A DNA stretch of 63,215 nt, taken from a virus. A program made the translations under genes and the position numbers. Where the stretch lies: the IMG/VR virus record IMGVR_UViG_3300020021_000008, positions 1 through 63,215 of that record. One strand, given 5' to 3'. The notes beneath the pieces are model-generated. The model saw only the letters and a list, made by a program, of their open reading frames with translations, was not told where the DNA came from and did not search any database. This document shows positions 1 through 8,530 of the stretch, one piece after another. Within the stretch, counting starts at the first letter, position 1, and every line of letters begins with the position of its first letter.

Positions 1-137
1 TGGATTGAGTTCCACACCAATGAGCGTCGTATCCACGAATAGAAACGAGCTGAGATCCCTGGTACGCTGGAGTGTCGCATCCATTTCGCTCGTCGGAAAC
101 ACCTGAGCAACCAGCGCCCTGGGCCGGAGGTTCAGCA
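1..137. repeat. Terminal direct repeat, left copy
   Basis: These bases recur at 63079-63215 with a single difference (T at 11, G at 63089). The frame of the tail-fibre gene continues exactly across the overlap, so the contig closes into a circle. This is expected of an assembled circular or circularly permuted phage genome; a true short terminal repeat is less likely because the repeat sits inside a gene. Confidence 0.9.
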
Positions 138-354
138 GTTCACACTCAACATCACTAGTGCTGTGGTACGCAGGATCCACGACGCGAGTGGGGGTATTGA
201 TCGGCACCATTCCAGGCGTTGGCAGGTGGATTGCTGGACTCGGCTCACCCTGTTCCACTGGAGTTTGCTGGATGTAGAGATTGAGACTCCGCTGCATCCC
301 AGCGATAACACTGCGCGCTACGTATGCCCCACCAAGGAGTTGGATCTTAGCCAT
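1..354 (-). CDS. Tail fibre protein, N-terminal part (continues at 63215-61348)
   Basis: ATG at 354, one base after the stop of the gene above it. Reading through position 137 into 63215 keeps frame and gives a protein of about 694 aa. The first 27 residues (MAKIQLLGGAYVARSV... RSLNLY) closely match the start of the P22 gp10-like protein at 58550-61351 (MTKVFLGGGSYVSQSL... RSLNLY), so this fibre probably docks on the tail through the same N-terminal module. From about residue 76 the 20-residue repeats begin. The two copies of the junction differ by one codon (Glu here, Ala at 63089). Confidence 0.85.
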   Translation of the reverse strand, partial: MAKIQLLGGAYVARSVIAGMQRSLNLYIQQTPVEQGEPSPAIHLPTPGMVPINTPTRVVDPAYHSTSDVECELLNLRPRALVAQVFPTSEMDATLQRTRDLSSFLFVDTTLIGVELNP

Positions 355-355
355 C

Positions 356-1579
356 TCAGTCCAACACCACGAGGAATGGCCGAGTTTGTCCACCGCCAGC
401 ACGGGTAAGAGCAACGGCACTGAGGGGCGTGATTGGGTTTGGTACCAGGGGAGTGGAGCGGCCCAGCGAGGCCGCAGGCAATGCCGAGGGCCGAATTGCT
501 TCGCGAAGCGAGCGACTTCGAGCCACGGCACACACAAGCGCACTGGCAGGCCGCACGGCCTCGGTCATCCCAATAGCAATGTTGGGGAAGCAGTTCAGCA
601 GCGAGACTGGCGCAACATTCTCAGTAAGCGCCCGGCTACGAGCCAACGCCGCCGTCAACAGCGATGTAGATGCCAAATCTGCTTGGAGGGTGCGAGTCCG
701 CGCAACCAGCACCGACACCGGCGTAATAGCCTCCACCAGAGCCCGTCGACGTGCAATCGAAGCAGTCAACGCACTGACTGGTATAATCGCCTCGGCGAGA
801 TCCTTACCCTTCTTGAGCACCGGTGCCACAATCGCACTGGTCGGTACCAACGCTTCACTCAGCACTCCATGCTTGTGCAGCCCAGCAACAAGCAAGCTCA
901 CAGGAATATTTGCGGCGGAGATGTTGCCCGTACGCGCAAGGGCCGCGGCAAGTAGACTAGTCGGGAATACGGCCTCGGCGATTGGTCGTGCTACACCAGT
1001 TGGATCCCAACTGGTAAAACCACTGGGCACCGTACCAACATAGGTGGAGGCACCAAAGTTAACCGTAGCGGTATCGCCTACAGTTTGCAAACTAACTGCC
1101 GCGAACATTGCCCCGGTAGAGCCGTAGCTGAAACCGGAAGTTCCAGTTGCTGGATTGGGAGTTGCAGATGCCGTGAGGTTCCAGTTGGTTGGCGTGCCCT
1201 GTAGGTTAGCTTTAATCCAGAAAAGCTTATTCGTAAAATCTACGGCTACCCCGATAACAACACTCGAGGCCGTCAGCCAAGAACCACTCAGTGCATTCGA
1301 ACCATTGTAGAAAATTCCGAGATCCTGAAATGCCGAGACCCCATTAGTGTCAATGCCAGCATAGTTCGTCAGCGCAGCCGTTGCATTTGCAATACCCACA
1401 CTGATGCGGGCGCTGACCTGATGCACCGCTACTTCGAAATAAAACTTCCCAGAGGATTTACTTGTGGTGCTGCGACAGCTTTTCCAGGCAGAGATGCCCG
1501 TGATGCCAGTGGCAATTAGATTGCCACCTGACATGGTGATATGACTGTCAGTGTCGGACGGGTTCCATGTTGTGGCCAC
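356..1579 (-). CDS. Tail protein with SPRY-like domain and ten 20-aa repeats
   Basis: 407 aa from a GTG start. Residues about 1-180 read as a SPRY/B30.2-type beta-sandwich: N-terminal WNPSDTD, then SGKFYFEV, SVGIANA and FWIKANLQGTPTNW, the usual order of such domains. After it come about ten repeats of about 20 residues with consensus xLxEAIxPVSxLxAxLARSR. The next gene, the tail fibre, carries the same repeats. SPRY domains in virions are likely carbohydrate or protein binding; the role of the repeats is unknown, perhaps a stalk or interlocking interface. Confidence 0.65.
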   Translation of the reverse strand: MATTWNPSDTDSHITMSGGNLIATGITGISAWKSCRSTTSKSSGKFYFEVAVHQVSARISVGIANATAALTNYAGIDTNGVSAFQDLGIFYNGSNALSGSWLTASSVVIGVAVDFTNKLFWIKANLQGTPTNWNLTASATPNPATGTSGFSYGSTGAMFAAVSLQTVGDTATVNFGASTYVGTVPSGFTSWDPTGVARPIAEAVFPTSLLAAALARTGNISAANIPVSLLVAGLHKHGVLSEALVPTSAIVAPVLKKGKDLAEAIIPVSALTASIARRRALVEAITPVSVLVARTRTLQADLASTSLLTAALARSRALTENVAPVSLLNCFPNIAIGMTEAVRPASALVCAVARSRSLREAIRPSALPAASLGRSTPLVPNPITPLSAVALTRAGGGQTRPFLVVLD

Positions 1580-1603
1580 GGCAGAGCCTCATTTGTGGAG
1601 GCC

Positions 1604-1993
1604 CTAGGTGAGCGTGATGGTCAGCGCCCCAATGGCGATCGTAGCAGTGTCGCCAACAGCATAGCTCACCGCCGCACTCACCGTGCCCTGGGCGAGGCAC
1701 ACCCCCGTGGTGACACTGTCCCAGATGGTAATATCCGTGACCGAGCCCCAGTTGCCAGTAGTGTCTGGGCCAAACGAGATGGCACCGCTATTGCTAGCGA
1801 CATTGCCGCTTACCGTGAACGCTACGGCCTGCCGAGCATAGCCGTTGCCACTGATCTCATTGCTCGCACCCGCACCGCCATTCGCGCCAGTGTGCAGCGC
1901 GAGAAACCACGTGGTGGGCCGGGTGGGACTCGAGGTGGTGAAGATCCAATTCAACACCCGGTTTTCGGCAGTGGCTGTGAATGAACCTGCCAT
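1604..1993 (-). CDS. gp80-like tail fibre family protein
   Basis: 129 aa. Its pattern fits a common small phage tail protein: N-terminal MAGSFTATAENRVLNWIF, then WFLALHTGANG, NGYARQAVAF, SNSGAISFGPDTTGNWGSV and a C-terminal GALTITL. Members are usually 110-140 aa and sit beside adaptor and fibre genes, as here. RBS GAGGAGTTCCCTTC precedes the ATG. No catalytic residues are seen. Confidence 0.6.
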   Translation of the reverse strand: MAGSFTATAENRVLNWIFTTSSPTRPTTWFLALHTGANGGAGASNEISGNGYARQAVAFTVSGNVASNSGAISFGPDTTGNWGSVTDITIWDSVTTGVCLAQGTVSAAVSYAVGDTATIAIGALTITLT

Positions 1994-2019
1994 GAAGGGA
2001 ACTCCTCAGTGTTATTGGA

Positions 2020-3081
2020 TCAGGTTCGGTTACCCGATACTGTGACCCATGCGTCGGTGGGAGTGCCCACCACAGAATTAATCGTAAGCGTCACAGTGGC
2101 GCCAATGCCAACGTAGCCATTACCGGGAGTAGTGGTTTTCTCCACGGCCGAGACGAGAATATCACTGAGGCTCACAATCGGCACCCCATCAATGGAGAGG
2201 GTGAAAGTGAACTGGCCCCCGAGACTTCCAACCGAGGTCTCAACGCTCATGATGTTGAAGGCATAGGGGGCGGACCCCGTGAGCACATAGTCCCCGAGCG
2301 TAACCAGAGAGCCTCCGGCCCAGTTTTCGGTGAAACTAACTCCGGTCCAACCACTACCACCGCCAAAGAGCCCAATTCCCAATCCCAGCGGCATCACTCC
2401 CGGCAAGTCCATCGGCATCTGGAGCGTGGCCAACTGGAGGTCCGCCCCTCTCACCACATTGAGCGCATCTCGCGCAAGTCCATCCAGGCCCGTGTCCGCA
2501 GGGAGCTGATAGCTCACTCGCAACCGTCGAGCCAAATTGAAGTGCAGCGCTGCATAGTACTCCGCTGGGAGCACAATGTCATCGTTCACGGTGGAGAATT
2601 GGGGGAGGGTATCTTTGATCGCGAGATGGATCTCGAATAGGCCCGACGCAGGCGTGGGGGTGAATAGCACGTTGCCGAGCGGAAAAGCACTGTCGTAGAA
2701 AATGCTACTCGGGAATGAGGGATAGTCCTTGAGCGTGATGAGGTTGTAGTCCTCTCGGGCCTCGATAATCTCCAGTCCAAAGTCGGCCCGCAGAGATGGA
2801 CTGGCTACCATCTGCCTCACAAATGCACTGGCAATTTTCTCCGGCCGAAGAGGCATGTCGAAATCCCCTCCTGGCCCGATCGTATAGCTGTTGTGGCCGT
2901 TCGACACCAGCGCCATGTCAACCAGATGATACACCAACCAGCGCTTGCGCTGCCATTGGCTTAGCATCCAGTTCATGTCCGTGAGCGCGTCAGCGGTGTC
3001 CTCGGCGAGGGCCGTCTGCCCTACGCCAAGCACTCCCGCTGTCTTGAGCGCCCGCTTGATAATGTCGCCGGCAGTGGGCAC
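2020..3081 (-). CDS. P22 gp4-like tail accessory (head-to-tail adaptor) protein
   Basis: 353 aa from a GTG whose RBS (GGAGCATAACCC) lies in the end of the upstream gene. The N-terminal 100 residues (GDIIKRALKTAGVLG ... ADALTDMNWMLSQWQRKRW) match the helical gp4/tail-accessory pattern, which closes the portal after packaging and begins the tail. The protein is about twice P22 gp4 (166 aa); the extra C-terminal half is a beta-rich domain with LSIDGVPI and VGIGATVTLTI segments that I cannot name. It lies between coat and tail genes, as expected. Confidence 0.65.
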   Translation of the reverse strand: MPTAGDIIKRALKTAGVLGVGQTALAEDTADALTDMNWMLSQWQRKRWLVYHLVDMALVSNGHNSYTIGPGGDFDMPLRPEKIASAFVRQMVASPSLRADFGLEIIEAREDYNLITLKDYPSFPSSIFYDSAFPLGNVLFTPTPASGLFEIHLAIKDTLPQFSTVNDDIVLPAEYYAALHFNLARRLRVSYQLPADTGLDGLARDALNVVRGADLQLATLQMPMDLPGVMPLGLGIGLFGGGSGWTGVSFTENWAGGSLVTLGDYVLTGSAPYAFNIMSVETSVGSLGGQFTFTLSIDGVPIVSLSDILVSAVEKTTTPGNGYVGIGATVTLTINSVVGTPTDAWVTVSGNRT

Positions 3082-3084
3082 GGG

Positions 3085-3387
3085 TTATGCTCCGCGCTTC
3101 GCAGGCGTGTAACCGGAAGTCGCCTTTGGCGAGTCCTCCGCCCGGATCTTGCCCAGGGAGGCCGAGACCGTAGCAATTGCATCAGCGCTAAGCGGCGCCG
3201 ACTCCACCTCAGCCCGGGCCTCAGCCAGGGCCACCTGCGTGTACCAATCCGCTTCTTCCGCCTCGCTCAGCACGGTCGTTCCGACGCCCTCCGCGTCATA
3301 GAGCATCCGGGGATACGGCCGATACTCATAGTCCGGAAACTTGATATGGCTGTACATGTTGTTGGCTTTAACATCACTCTCAGGCAC
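3085..3387 (-). CDS. Small virion-module protein, unknown
   Basis: About 100 aa from GTG 3387, preceded by GGAGGTCTCT; an ATG at 3399 is possible but has no RBS. Tyr/Pro-rich start (YSHIKFPDYEYRPYPRMLY) then an Ala/Glu-rich helix (EAEEADWYTQVALAEARAE). No family recognised. It stops 4 bases before the adaptor gene and contains that gene's RBS, so the two are probably coupled. Confidence 0.5.
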   Translation of the reverse strand: MPESDVKANNMYSHIKFPDYEYRPYPRMLYDAEGVGTTVLSEAEEADWYTQVALAEARAEVESAPLSADAIATVSASLGKIRAEDSPKATSGYTPAKRGA

Positions 3388-3399
3388 AGAGACCTCCAT

Positions 3400-3424
3400 G
3401 AGTTAATGAGGGGCGAAGCCCCTC
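3400..3424 (-). terminator. Hairpin between two virion genes
   Basis: TGAGGGGC-TTC-GCCCCTCA forms an 8-bp stem that overlaps the stop codon of the gene above. There is no T-tract, so it may be an mRNA stability or processing hairpin. Confidence 0.4.
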
Positions 3425-3779
3425 ATGCTGGGTTGGTGTACCACTGCAAAGACACCGGACAAATGAACTCCACGTTCTTGCCCGCCGCCAGCGCATACAC
3501 AGCGTTCGCTGAGAGAGCATTGATCTTGTCCCCGAGCGCAGGAAACACTCCCATCGAATTGGCGCTGCCGTTGATCACATAGTACTTGGCACCAGCCGTT
3601 GCTACCGGCAGCACCGCGCTGTCCGCTGCCGTGGTAACGGTGGTGAACTGCGATATGTCAGCAGAGATCTGGAAGCTATTTCCCTGTACTCCACTGGCCG
3701 TAGCGGTGAGTCCCGCCGCGGTGGAGGGATAAAAATCCTCTCCCTTCATCAGTCGATAACCTGGGGCCTGTCGTGGCAT
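3423..3779 (-). CDS. Putative head-associated (decoration-like) protein
   Basis: 118 aa if it starts at the ATG at 3779, which overlaps the stop of the membrane-protein gene (TGATG) and suggests coupled translation; an ATG at 3794 would add five residues. Beta-rich, Ala/Thr/Val composition with a small-domain look (GAKYYVINGSANSMGVFPAL). The position next to the coat protein suggests a decoration or capsid-stabilising role, but no family is recognised. Confidence 0.45.
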   Translation of the reverse strand: MPRQAPGYRLMKGEDFYPSTAAGLTATASGVQGNSFQISADISQFTTVTTAADSAVLPVATAGAKYYVINGSANSMGVFPALGDKINALSANAVYALAAGKNVEFICPVSLQWYTNPA

Positions 3780-4027
3780 CACACGGTACTCCATAAAAGG
3801 GGCAAGGCCCCAAGTCGCAGTCGTTGTACCCCACCACCATCAATCAACGACAACAGGGCTCCGATGCAAATCAGTGCGATCAGCACTATGAGAACCACCC
3901 TGGCGACTTGCTGAATGGGCGGCGGGATCAGCGTGATGATAGCATTGCCTGCCCACCAGAGCAGCCACAACACCAACACGAAAATCAGTGCGTACACCAG
4001 CAAGTACACCAGGGATGCTATGGTCAT
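3779..4027 (-). CDS. Small membrane protein with two TM segments
   Basis: 82 aa. Two strongly hydrophobic helices: residues about 4-25 (LVYLLVYALIFVLVLWLLWW) and 42-65 (ARVVLIVLIALICIGALLSL). It resembles the small Thivi_2564-type membrane proteins sometimes found near phage capsid genes. It could be a holin, although a second holin candidate lies at 51360. Confidence 0.5.
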   Translation of the reverse strand: MTIASLVYLLVYALIFVLVLWLLWWAGNAIITLIPPPIQQVARVVLIVLIALICIGALLSLIDGGGVQRLRLGALPLLWSTV

Positions 4028-4039
4028 AGCGGCCTCCCG

Positions 4040-5245
4040 TTACGGCACCACGTCAGGGATCACCACCGCCCACTCTGGACGAACGAACAGATAGCCATAC
4101 AGGATATCCATTCTGGTGATGAACGCATCGGTAAGCACTGCATAGGCAGTGATCATACGAATGCTGATACCATCGTACGACTGTCTCGCTGCCTCGTGAA
4201 CACCGCGCGGGAGTTCCAAGTCCGCCGTCGCCATGGTGATGGCCTCAGGGACGAATGCGAAGTTCTTCCGATAAGTGCCAGTAGCAACGAGCCGAATGGC
4301 AGCAGCATCCGCTGGAAGCGACGCCACCGTCTGGTACGCCACGGGGTTGCCACCGCTCGGCCCAATCACCGCCGGATAGAGCGACAGACTCGTGGCCGCC
4401 GTGAGTGCCGCCGCCGTGAGCACGAACTGGGCCAACTGCCCAGTGTCCTGCTTGGTAATGCGGTTCACGGAGTTCACTCCGTCGATGGTCACAATGTCGC
4501 CGACCTTGAGCGTGCCGGTCGTAGCATTGGTCGTCATCGTGAGGCCGCTTTGACTCGCCCCATTGATCGTGCCGGCAGTGAATGTGCCACTGACGTGCAC
4601 CAGAGTCGTTTGGTCCATCATCCACTCAAAACCCAGAGCGGACTTCATGATTCCAGTTTCATACTGCTTGGAGATTGCGGGAGCAGGGTTGAACAACCCG
4701 GCCAGACCGGCGATAACGCGGGCCTCCGTGAACTGCGAGTTCACGATTTTCCGATCATTCATCGGCGAGCTATAAGTGCTGAGTACGGCACCAGCGGTGA
4801 GGTACGTGGTGGCGGTGGGGGTGCTGACCACCTGCGAGGTGATGTTGCCCGCCATGTTGCTGACGCCACCTTCGGCGCCAGACATAATGTCCGCCGCGAC
4901 CGCACCAGCGAGATTGTTCACCGCCGGCCGCAACACCCGCTTGCTGTAGTCGTCCAGCTGCATTGTGCGTTCCACCGAACTAAACGACACGTCGACGCCC
5001 TTCTGAGTGGCGAGCGTCAGCGTGGTGTTCTTTTCAGTGGTGTCCTGCGGAGTCGCCGTCGCACCACTTCTCACCGTATAGTCGTTCGGGAGGCGAATTC
5101 TCAGCGCCGTGCCGATTTTCGCGCCTGTGCGTGCGAACGCATCATCGTACTGCGTGTCGATATTCATCAGAAACGCGTTGGAGTTCTTCCAGAGGCGAAT
5201 TGCCTCCCGCGTAATTTGGCTGATAGTGAGGATTGTGTTGGCCAC
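4040..5245 (-). CDS. Major capsid (coat) protein, P22 gp5-like
   Basis: 401 aa from GTG. It follows the scaffold and portal in the P22 order. The N-terminal arm is followed by LRIRLPNDYTVRSGATATPQ and KGVDVSFSSVERTMQLDDYS, typical of the P22-type coat family, and a central insertion contains KVGDIVTIDGVNSVNR. P22 gp5 is 430 aa, so the length fits. It should form the HK97-fold shell with the scaffold encoded just upstream. Confidence 0.8.
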   Translation of the reverse strand: MANTILTISQITREAIRLWKNSNAFLMNIDTQYDDAFARTGAKIGTALRIRLPNDYTVRSGATATPQDTTEKNTTLTLATQKGVDVSFSSVERTMQLDDYSKRVLRPAVNNLAGAVAADIMSGAEGGVSNMAGNITSQVVSTPTATTYLTAGAVLSTYSSPMNDRKIVNSQFTEARVIAGLAGLFNPAPAISKQYETGIMKSALGFEWMMDQTTLVHVSGTFTAGTINGASQSGLTMTTNATTGTLKVGDIVTIDGVNSVNRITKQDTGQLAQFVLTAAALTAATSLSLYPAVIGPSGGNPVAYQTVASLPADAAAIRLVATGTYRKNFAFVPEAITMATADLELPRGVHEAARQSYDGISIRMITAYAVLTDAFITRMDILYGYLFVRPEWAVVIPDVVP

Positions 5246-5417
5246 GAGTCCTGTCCTAACCGGGGGCGCTCCAGCGCCGGGGATTGAGTTGGACGGGACT
5301 CACTGTTGGCGTCCAGAGGACAGAGCACTTGCTGCTCAGGGAGCGCACGAGGCTAGATGGTTCCTCGGATAACCTGCACGGGATTACGCCCCCGGAGCGG
5401 TGAGGCCCAAGTGCGCC
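5246..5417. other. Spacer between scaffold and coat genes with two hairpins
   Basis: Contains a GGCGC/GCGCC hairpin at about 5263-5281 and TGAGGC...GCCTCA at 5401-5420, the latter overlapping the end of the scaffold gene. Either could tune the coat:scaffold transcript ratio. No clear promoter. Confidence 0.35.
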
Positions 5418-6278
5418 TCAGTGAAAGCCCTGTTCGCGCTTTTCCTTCAAGCCCTTTTCTCTCCACGCAAGCCACTCCTTCATCGGCATCTTATCCGGAT
5501 CTTTCTCGACGGACGTTCCGCCGGAACCGATGGACTTGATGGGAGGGGGAGCGGAAGAGGTCTTAGGAGCAGCAGTGAGCTTGGCAGCGACCTTGGCGAG
5601 CGCCACGGCCTGGCGTGTGGGAGAGAGGACCATGATCCTTGAGGCCTCATCCATGTCCTGAGCCAGCGATTGCAGTATCACATGCGCATCGCCGGCCTCC
5701 ATGGTGGCCTCGATGAACGCCGGAGTGAGGCCCCCCAAATTCGCATAACTCTTGAGCGAGTCATCGAAATCCGGGTACTGTTCCTTGCCCTTGGAGTAGA
5801 TTTCGTTGCAGCTACGATCGAACTCCCTTTGCGCAGCGATTTGCGCAGCACGGCTCTCAACATCGCCGTCGCTCGCGCGCTGCGGCTGTTGCCGCTGCTG
5901 CTGCTGGTCCTCGGGCTTAGCCTCTGGATTTGCTCTGGTGCTGAGGGCCTCTCTTAGCTGCCGGTTTTCTTCGGCGATAGCCGCCGCCTGTCGGATAGTC
6001 TCAGACTTCTCTCGAGTAAGTGCATCGATGCGTCGCTGGAACCATGGGACCTGGCCTTTGGGCTTAGGCCCACCTTCGGCGGGCTTGGCCTCGACGGGAG
6101 GCTTTTCTCCATCAGCTTGTTTGCCAGTGGCATCAGCGTCGCCCTCGGTGTTGGCATCAGACTCGCCGCCTTCCTCTTCCGTGAGTTGTGGAGTCGGCGT
6201 TTCGACCAGACCAATGTCCTCAGTACCCTCAGCGTCTCCGCCTGTGGCCTCGGCATTCGGTTCCGTCTCTCCAGCCAT
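5418..6278 (-). CDS. Scaffolding protein (putative)
   Basis: 286 aa from ATG 6278, chosen for the RBS GGAGTTGCAGCA. Acidic, low-complexity first 90 residues (Glu, Asp, Thr, Ala), then a charged helical region (WFQRRIDALTREKSETIRQ) and a basic C-terminal end with EWLAWREKGLKEKREQ. The position immediately before the coat gene and the basic C-terminal helix (the coat-binding end in P22 gp8) support scaffold. The call rests on context and composition. Confidence 0.65.
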   Translation of the reverse strand: MAGETEPNAEATGGDAEGTEDIGLVETPTPQLTEEEGGESDANTEGDADATGKQADGEKPPVEAKPAEGGPKPKGQVPWFQRRIDALTREKSETIRQAAAIAEENRQLREALSTRANPEAKPEDQQQQRQQPQRASDGDVESRAAQIAAQREFDRSCNEIYSKGKEQYPDFDDSLKSYANLGGLTPAFIEATMEAGDAHVILQSLAQDMDEASRIMVLSPTRQAVALAKVAAKLTAAPKTSSAPPPIKSIGSGGTSVEKDPDKMPMKEWLAWREKGLKEKREQGFH

Positions 6279-6374
6279 TGCTGCAACTCCAGTGAGAATG
6301 ATTGGGCTGTATAATACGCGCGCGAGGCCATACGGCCAACCCACCAACGGTCACAACAGCCCGACAGCGTGGGC

Positions 6375-6665
6375 TCAGTGGAACGCCCCGATAACGCGAC
6401 GACCACCAATCCGCAGTTGGTTATCCAGTATCAATGCCTCCGCCACGAGTTCCTTCTGGTCCTCCGGCAACAGCGAGCCCTCACCAAGCGAGCCCGCGAG
6501 TACCTCTCGAGCCTGCTCTAGCAGCTTCGGCCAGAGCAATCTCACGAAGCGCTTCCTCGAGGGGTTGAGTCGTCGAAACTCGTTGTGGTAGGCAAGGACC
6601 TCGTAGTACTCCTCGGCCATCCCTACGGCGGTATCACGGATCATGGGGTGAGCGACTGTAGCCAT
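6375..6665 (-). CDS. Unknown virion-module protein
   Basis: 96 aa, helical, basic. The ATG overlaps the stop of the gene above (TAATG) and has RBS GGAGACAAAATA. Sequence such as YHNEFRRLNPSRKRFVRLLW is not recognised. Its place between the LPD23-like protein and scaffold suggests a minor capsid or assembly role. Confidence 0.5.
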   Translation of the reverse strand: MATVAHPMIRDTAVGMAEEYYEVLAYHNEFRRLNPSRKRFVRLLWPKLLEQAREVLAGSLGEGSLLPEDQKELVAEALILDNQLRIGGRRVIGAFH

Positions 6666-8527
6666 TATTTTGTCTCCGTGGGAAGGAGGTCCTGCTTGGG
6701 TGAGTTAGTTAAGACACTGCCTCGTATTCTACGGTTTTGATTCTCTAACCAGGCAGGATACCAATCCCTAGTAATACCCGGCCGAGCAACTTCACCAGGA
6801 TTAAGTCTAGTAGGATCGGAGAGCCCCTTAGGAACGACACTTACTTTGTCCTCATCTGGGAAGCCACGAGCAATTAGATCCTCTGGAGACTTGCCATAAA
6901 GAACCGGAGTTCCATTCGGCGATACCAATGTGTGAGAACTGTCACTAAAGTATTTTGCCATGTCCCCTCCCAGTGGGGCACTGTGGTCTTTGTAGACAGT
7001 ATAGCCGTTGCTGAGTGTGTGGGTTGGGTAGTAGCCTTGGCGCACGAGATCCTTTTGATTGTCACTTTTGATCCCGGCAATGAGGCGAGCGTTCTGGATA
7101 TCCTGTATAGAGGTCACTGGACCAACGTTCTGGTTACTGATCGCTGGATCCACTCCCCATCCGCTAGTTTTAAGCCTGTCGCGGATCATGCTGTAGGCTG
7201 GGTCGAATGGGTCGCCATCTACTGGCTCAGCCGCCATGGCACTACCATCAGCACTCTTGGTGTAGAACCGTACAATTTGACCACTTGACGGATAGCCCGA
7301 GGTATCTAGTGGATGGACCGCCCTTGGATCCTCTAACCCCGCTCGGGCCTGTACATTCCTCGCCTCGACCTCACCAGCAATACTCTTGTACTTTGCCATG
7401 GCGTTATCGCTCATACCGCGAAGCAACTTATAATAGTCCATGGCCTTGATGTAAGGACTCAGTACACCATTCTGCATCGCCGCGCCTAGCGTCGCTTGTT
7501 CGCCTGGACTTACATACCCGCCGGACTTGCTGCTCATCACGGCATTCTGGAGATCCATCGGATTCATCGGCGCCCCGGTCACTGGATCTGGAATTTGCTT
7601 GATCTGGGAGTGCAATGCCACGAGTTTATTGATGGCTCCCTGCTCCACTTCTGTGTGCCCCGCAGGCAGAAATTCCATAGGACTGCCGCCAGTAGCGAAT
7701 CCCTCTTTATTTTGGATCTGGTGCTGGACCTCGTGCAATAGCGTGGATTTCATGTCGTCAGGATGACCTGGAGCCAGAGAGATACTTCCGTCCTCATGAG
7801 CAATGCCAAGAATACCTTGGTCAACCAACTTCTGATCAAGTGGCTTGATCGTGGTGTTTTCGAGTTCAGGATAGGCATTGAACAACTTTTCATGCTGCAG
7901 CATATCTCCGAGCTTAGTTGGTCCGTCTATGCTCACACGAGGACTTGGATCGGAGATATCCCATCTGGTCATATCAGCTGGAGCCTGGTCTGGCAGCTTT
8001 AGCTTGGCGTCTTGATCGGGGATCTCGAACTTCCACTTCCCATCCACATCCTGAAACCAGCCAGTACCTCCCCATGAGTCTCCCTCGGCACCTTGAATCC
8101 GCTGTGCTTGCATGAAGCGATTCAACCCGCCCTGTGCGCCGCCCTTACCTCCAGGAAGTGACTCGGCGCTGGCACCTCGTCCGGCAAAAATTCCAGCCGT
8201 GGCATCATCCGCCACCGGGCCTGCCACCACGCCACGTCCCAACGCCACGCTCGCGAGCGCCTGCGTCGCCGCGGGAGTCACCTCGCCGGTCTTAGTGCCC
8301 TGGAGCAGATCCAGAATCCCATTCCCAAAATCTCTCAGTCCGGTCGGAATCCCAAAACCCTGGTCGAGAATTTGCCCCGTATCTGGGTCCTTGCGCATTT
8401 TGATCGGCAACTGATTACCATACGTCCAACCGGGGTCTGGCGTCAACGCGTTACGGAGCGGAGTGAAAAAGGAGTCCGACTGAGCCCCTGCCGTCAGGTC
8501 ATTCTGAACCCCAGTGTCGTCGGCCAT
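6665..8527 (-). CDS. Large virion protein with LPD23-type domain and HEXXH metallopeptidase-like motif
   Basis: 620 aa. At residues about 130-185 TGWFQDVDGKWKFEI matches the GWF...DGKWRFEI pattern of Large Polyvalent Domain 23, which often precedes a zincin motif. The motif follows at about residue 261: LLHEVQHQIQNKEGFATGG (HEVQH). It probably binds zinc and could cut peptidoglycan or virion proteins, or it may be an injected enzyme. The rest is unclassified. Position between portal-side and scaffold genes implies a virion component. Confidence 0.6.
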   Translation of the reverse strand: MADDTGVQNDLTAGAQSDSFFTPLRNALTPDPGWTYGNQLPIKMRKDPDTGQILDQGFGIPTGLRDFGNGILDLLQGTKTGEVTPAATQALASVALGRGVVAGPVADDATAGIFAGRGASAESLPGGKGGAQGGLNRFMQAQRIQGAEGDSWGGTGWFQDVDGKWKFEIPDQDAKLKLPDQAPADMTRWDISDPSPRVSIDGPTKLGDMLQHEKLFNAYPELENTTIKPLDQKLVDQGILGIAHEDGSISLAPGHPDDMKSTLLHEVQHQIQNKEGFATGGSPMEFLPAGHTEVEQGAINKLVALHSQIKQIPDPVTGAPMNPMDLQNAVMSSKSGGYVSPGEQATLGAAMQNGVLSPYIKAMDYYKLLRGMSDNAMAKYKSIAGEVEARNVQARAGLEDPRAVHPLDTSGYPSSGQIVRFYTKSADGSAMAAEPVDGDPFDPAYSMIRDRLKTSGWGVDPAISNQNVGPVTSIQDIQNARLIAGIKSDNQKDLVRQGYYPTHTLSNGYTVYKDHSAPLGGDMAKYFSDSSHTLVSPNGTPVLYGKSPEDLIARGFPDEDKVSVVPKGLSDPTRLNPGEVARPGITRDWYPAWLENQNRRIRGSVLTNSPKQDLLPTETK

Positions 8528-8530
8528 AGC

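Noticed and set aside
281-955. Plus-strand ORFs opposite the tail and virion genes (also 3824-5287, 8634-9299, 51504-52955)
   Set aside because: Long open frames on the other strand of high-GC coding genes; no RBS, no domain, Arg/Ser/His-rich shadow composition.
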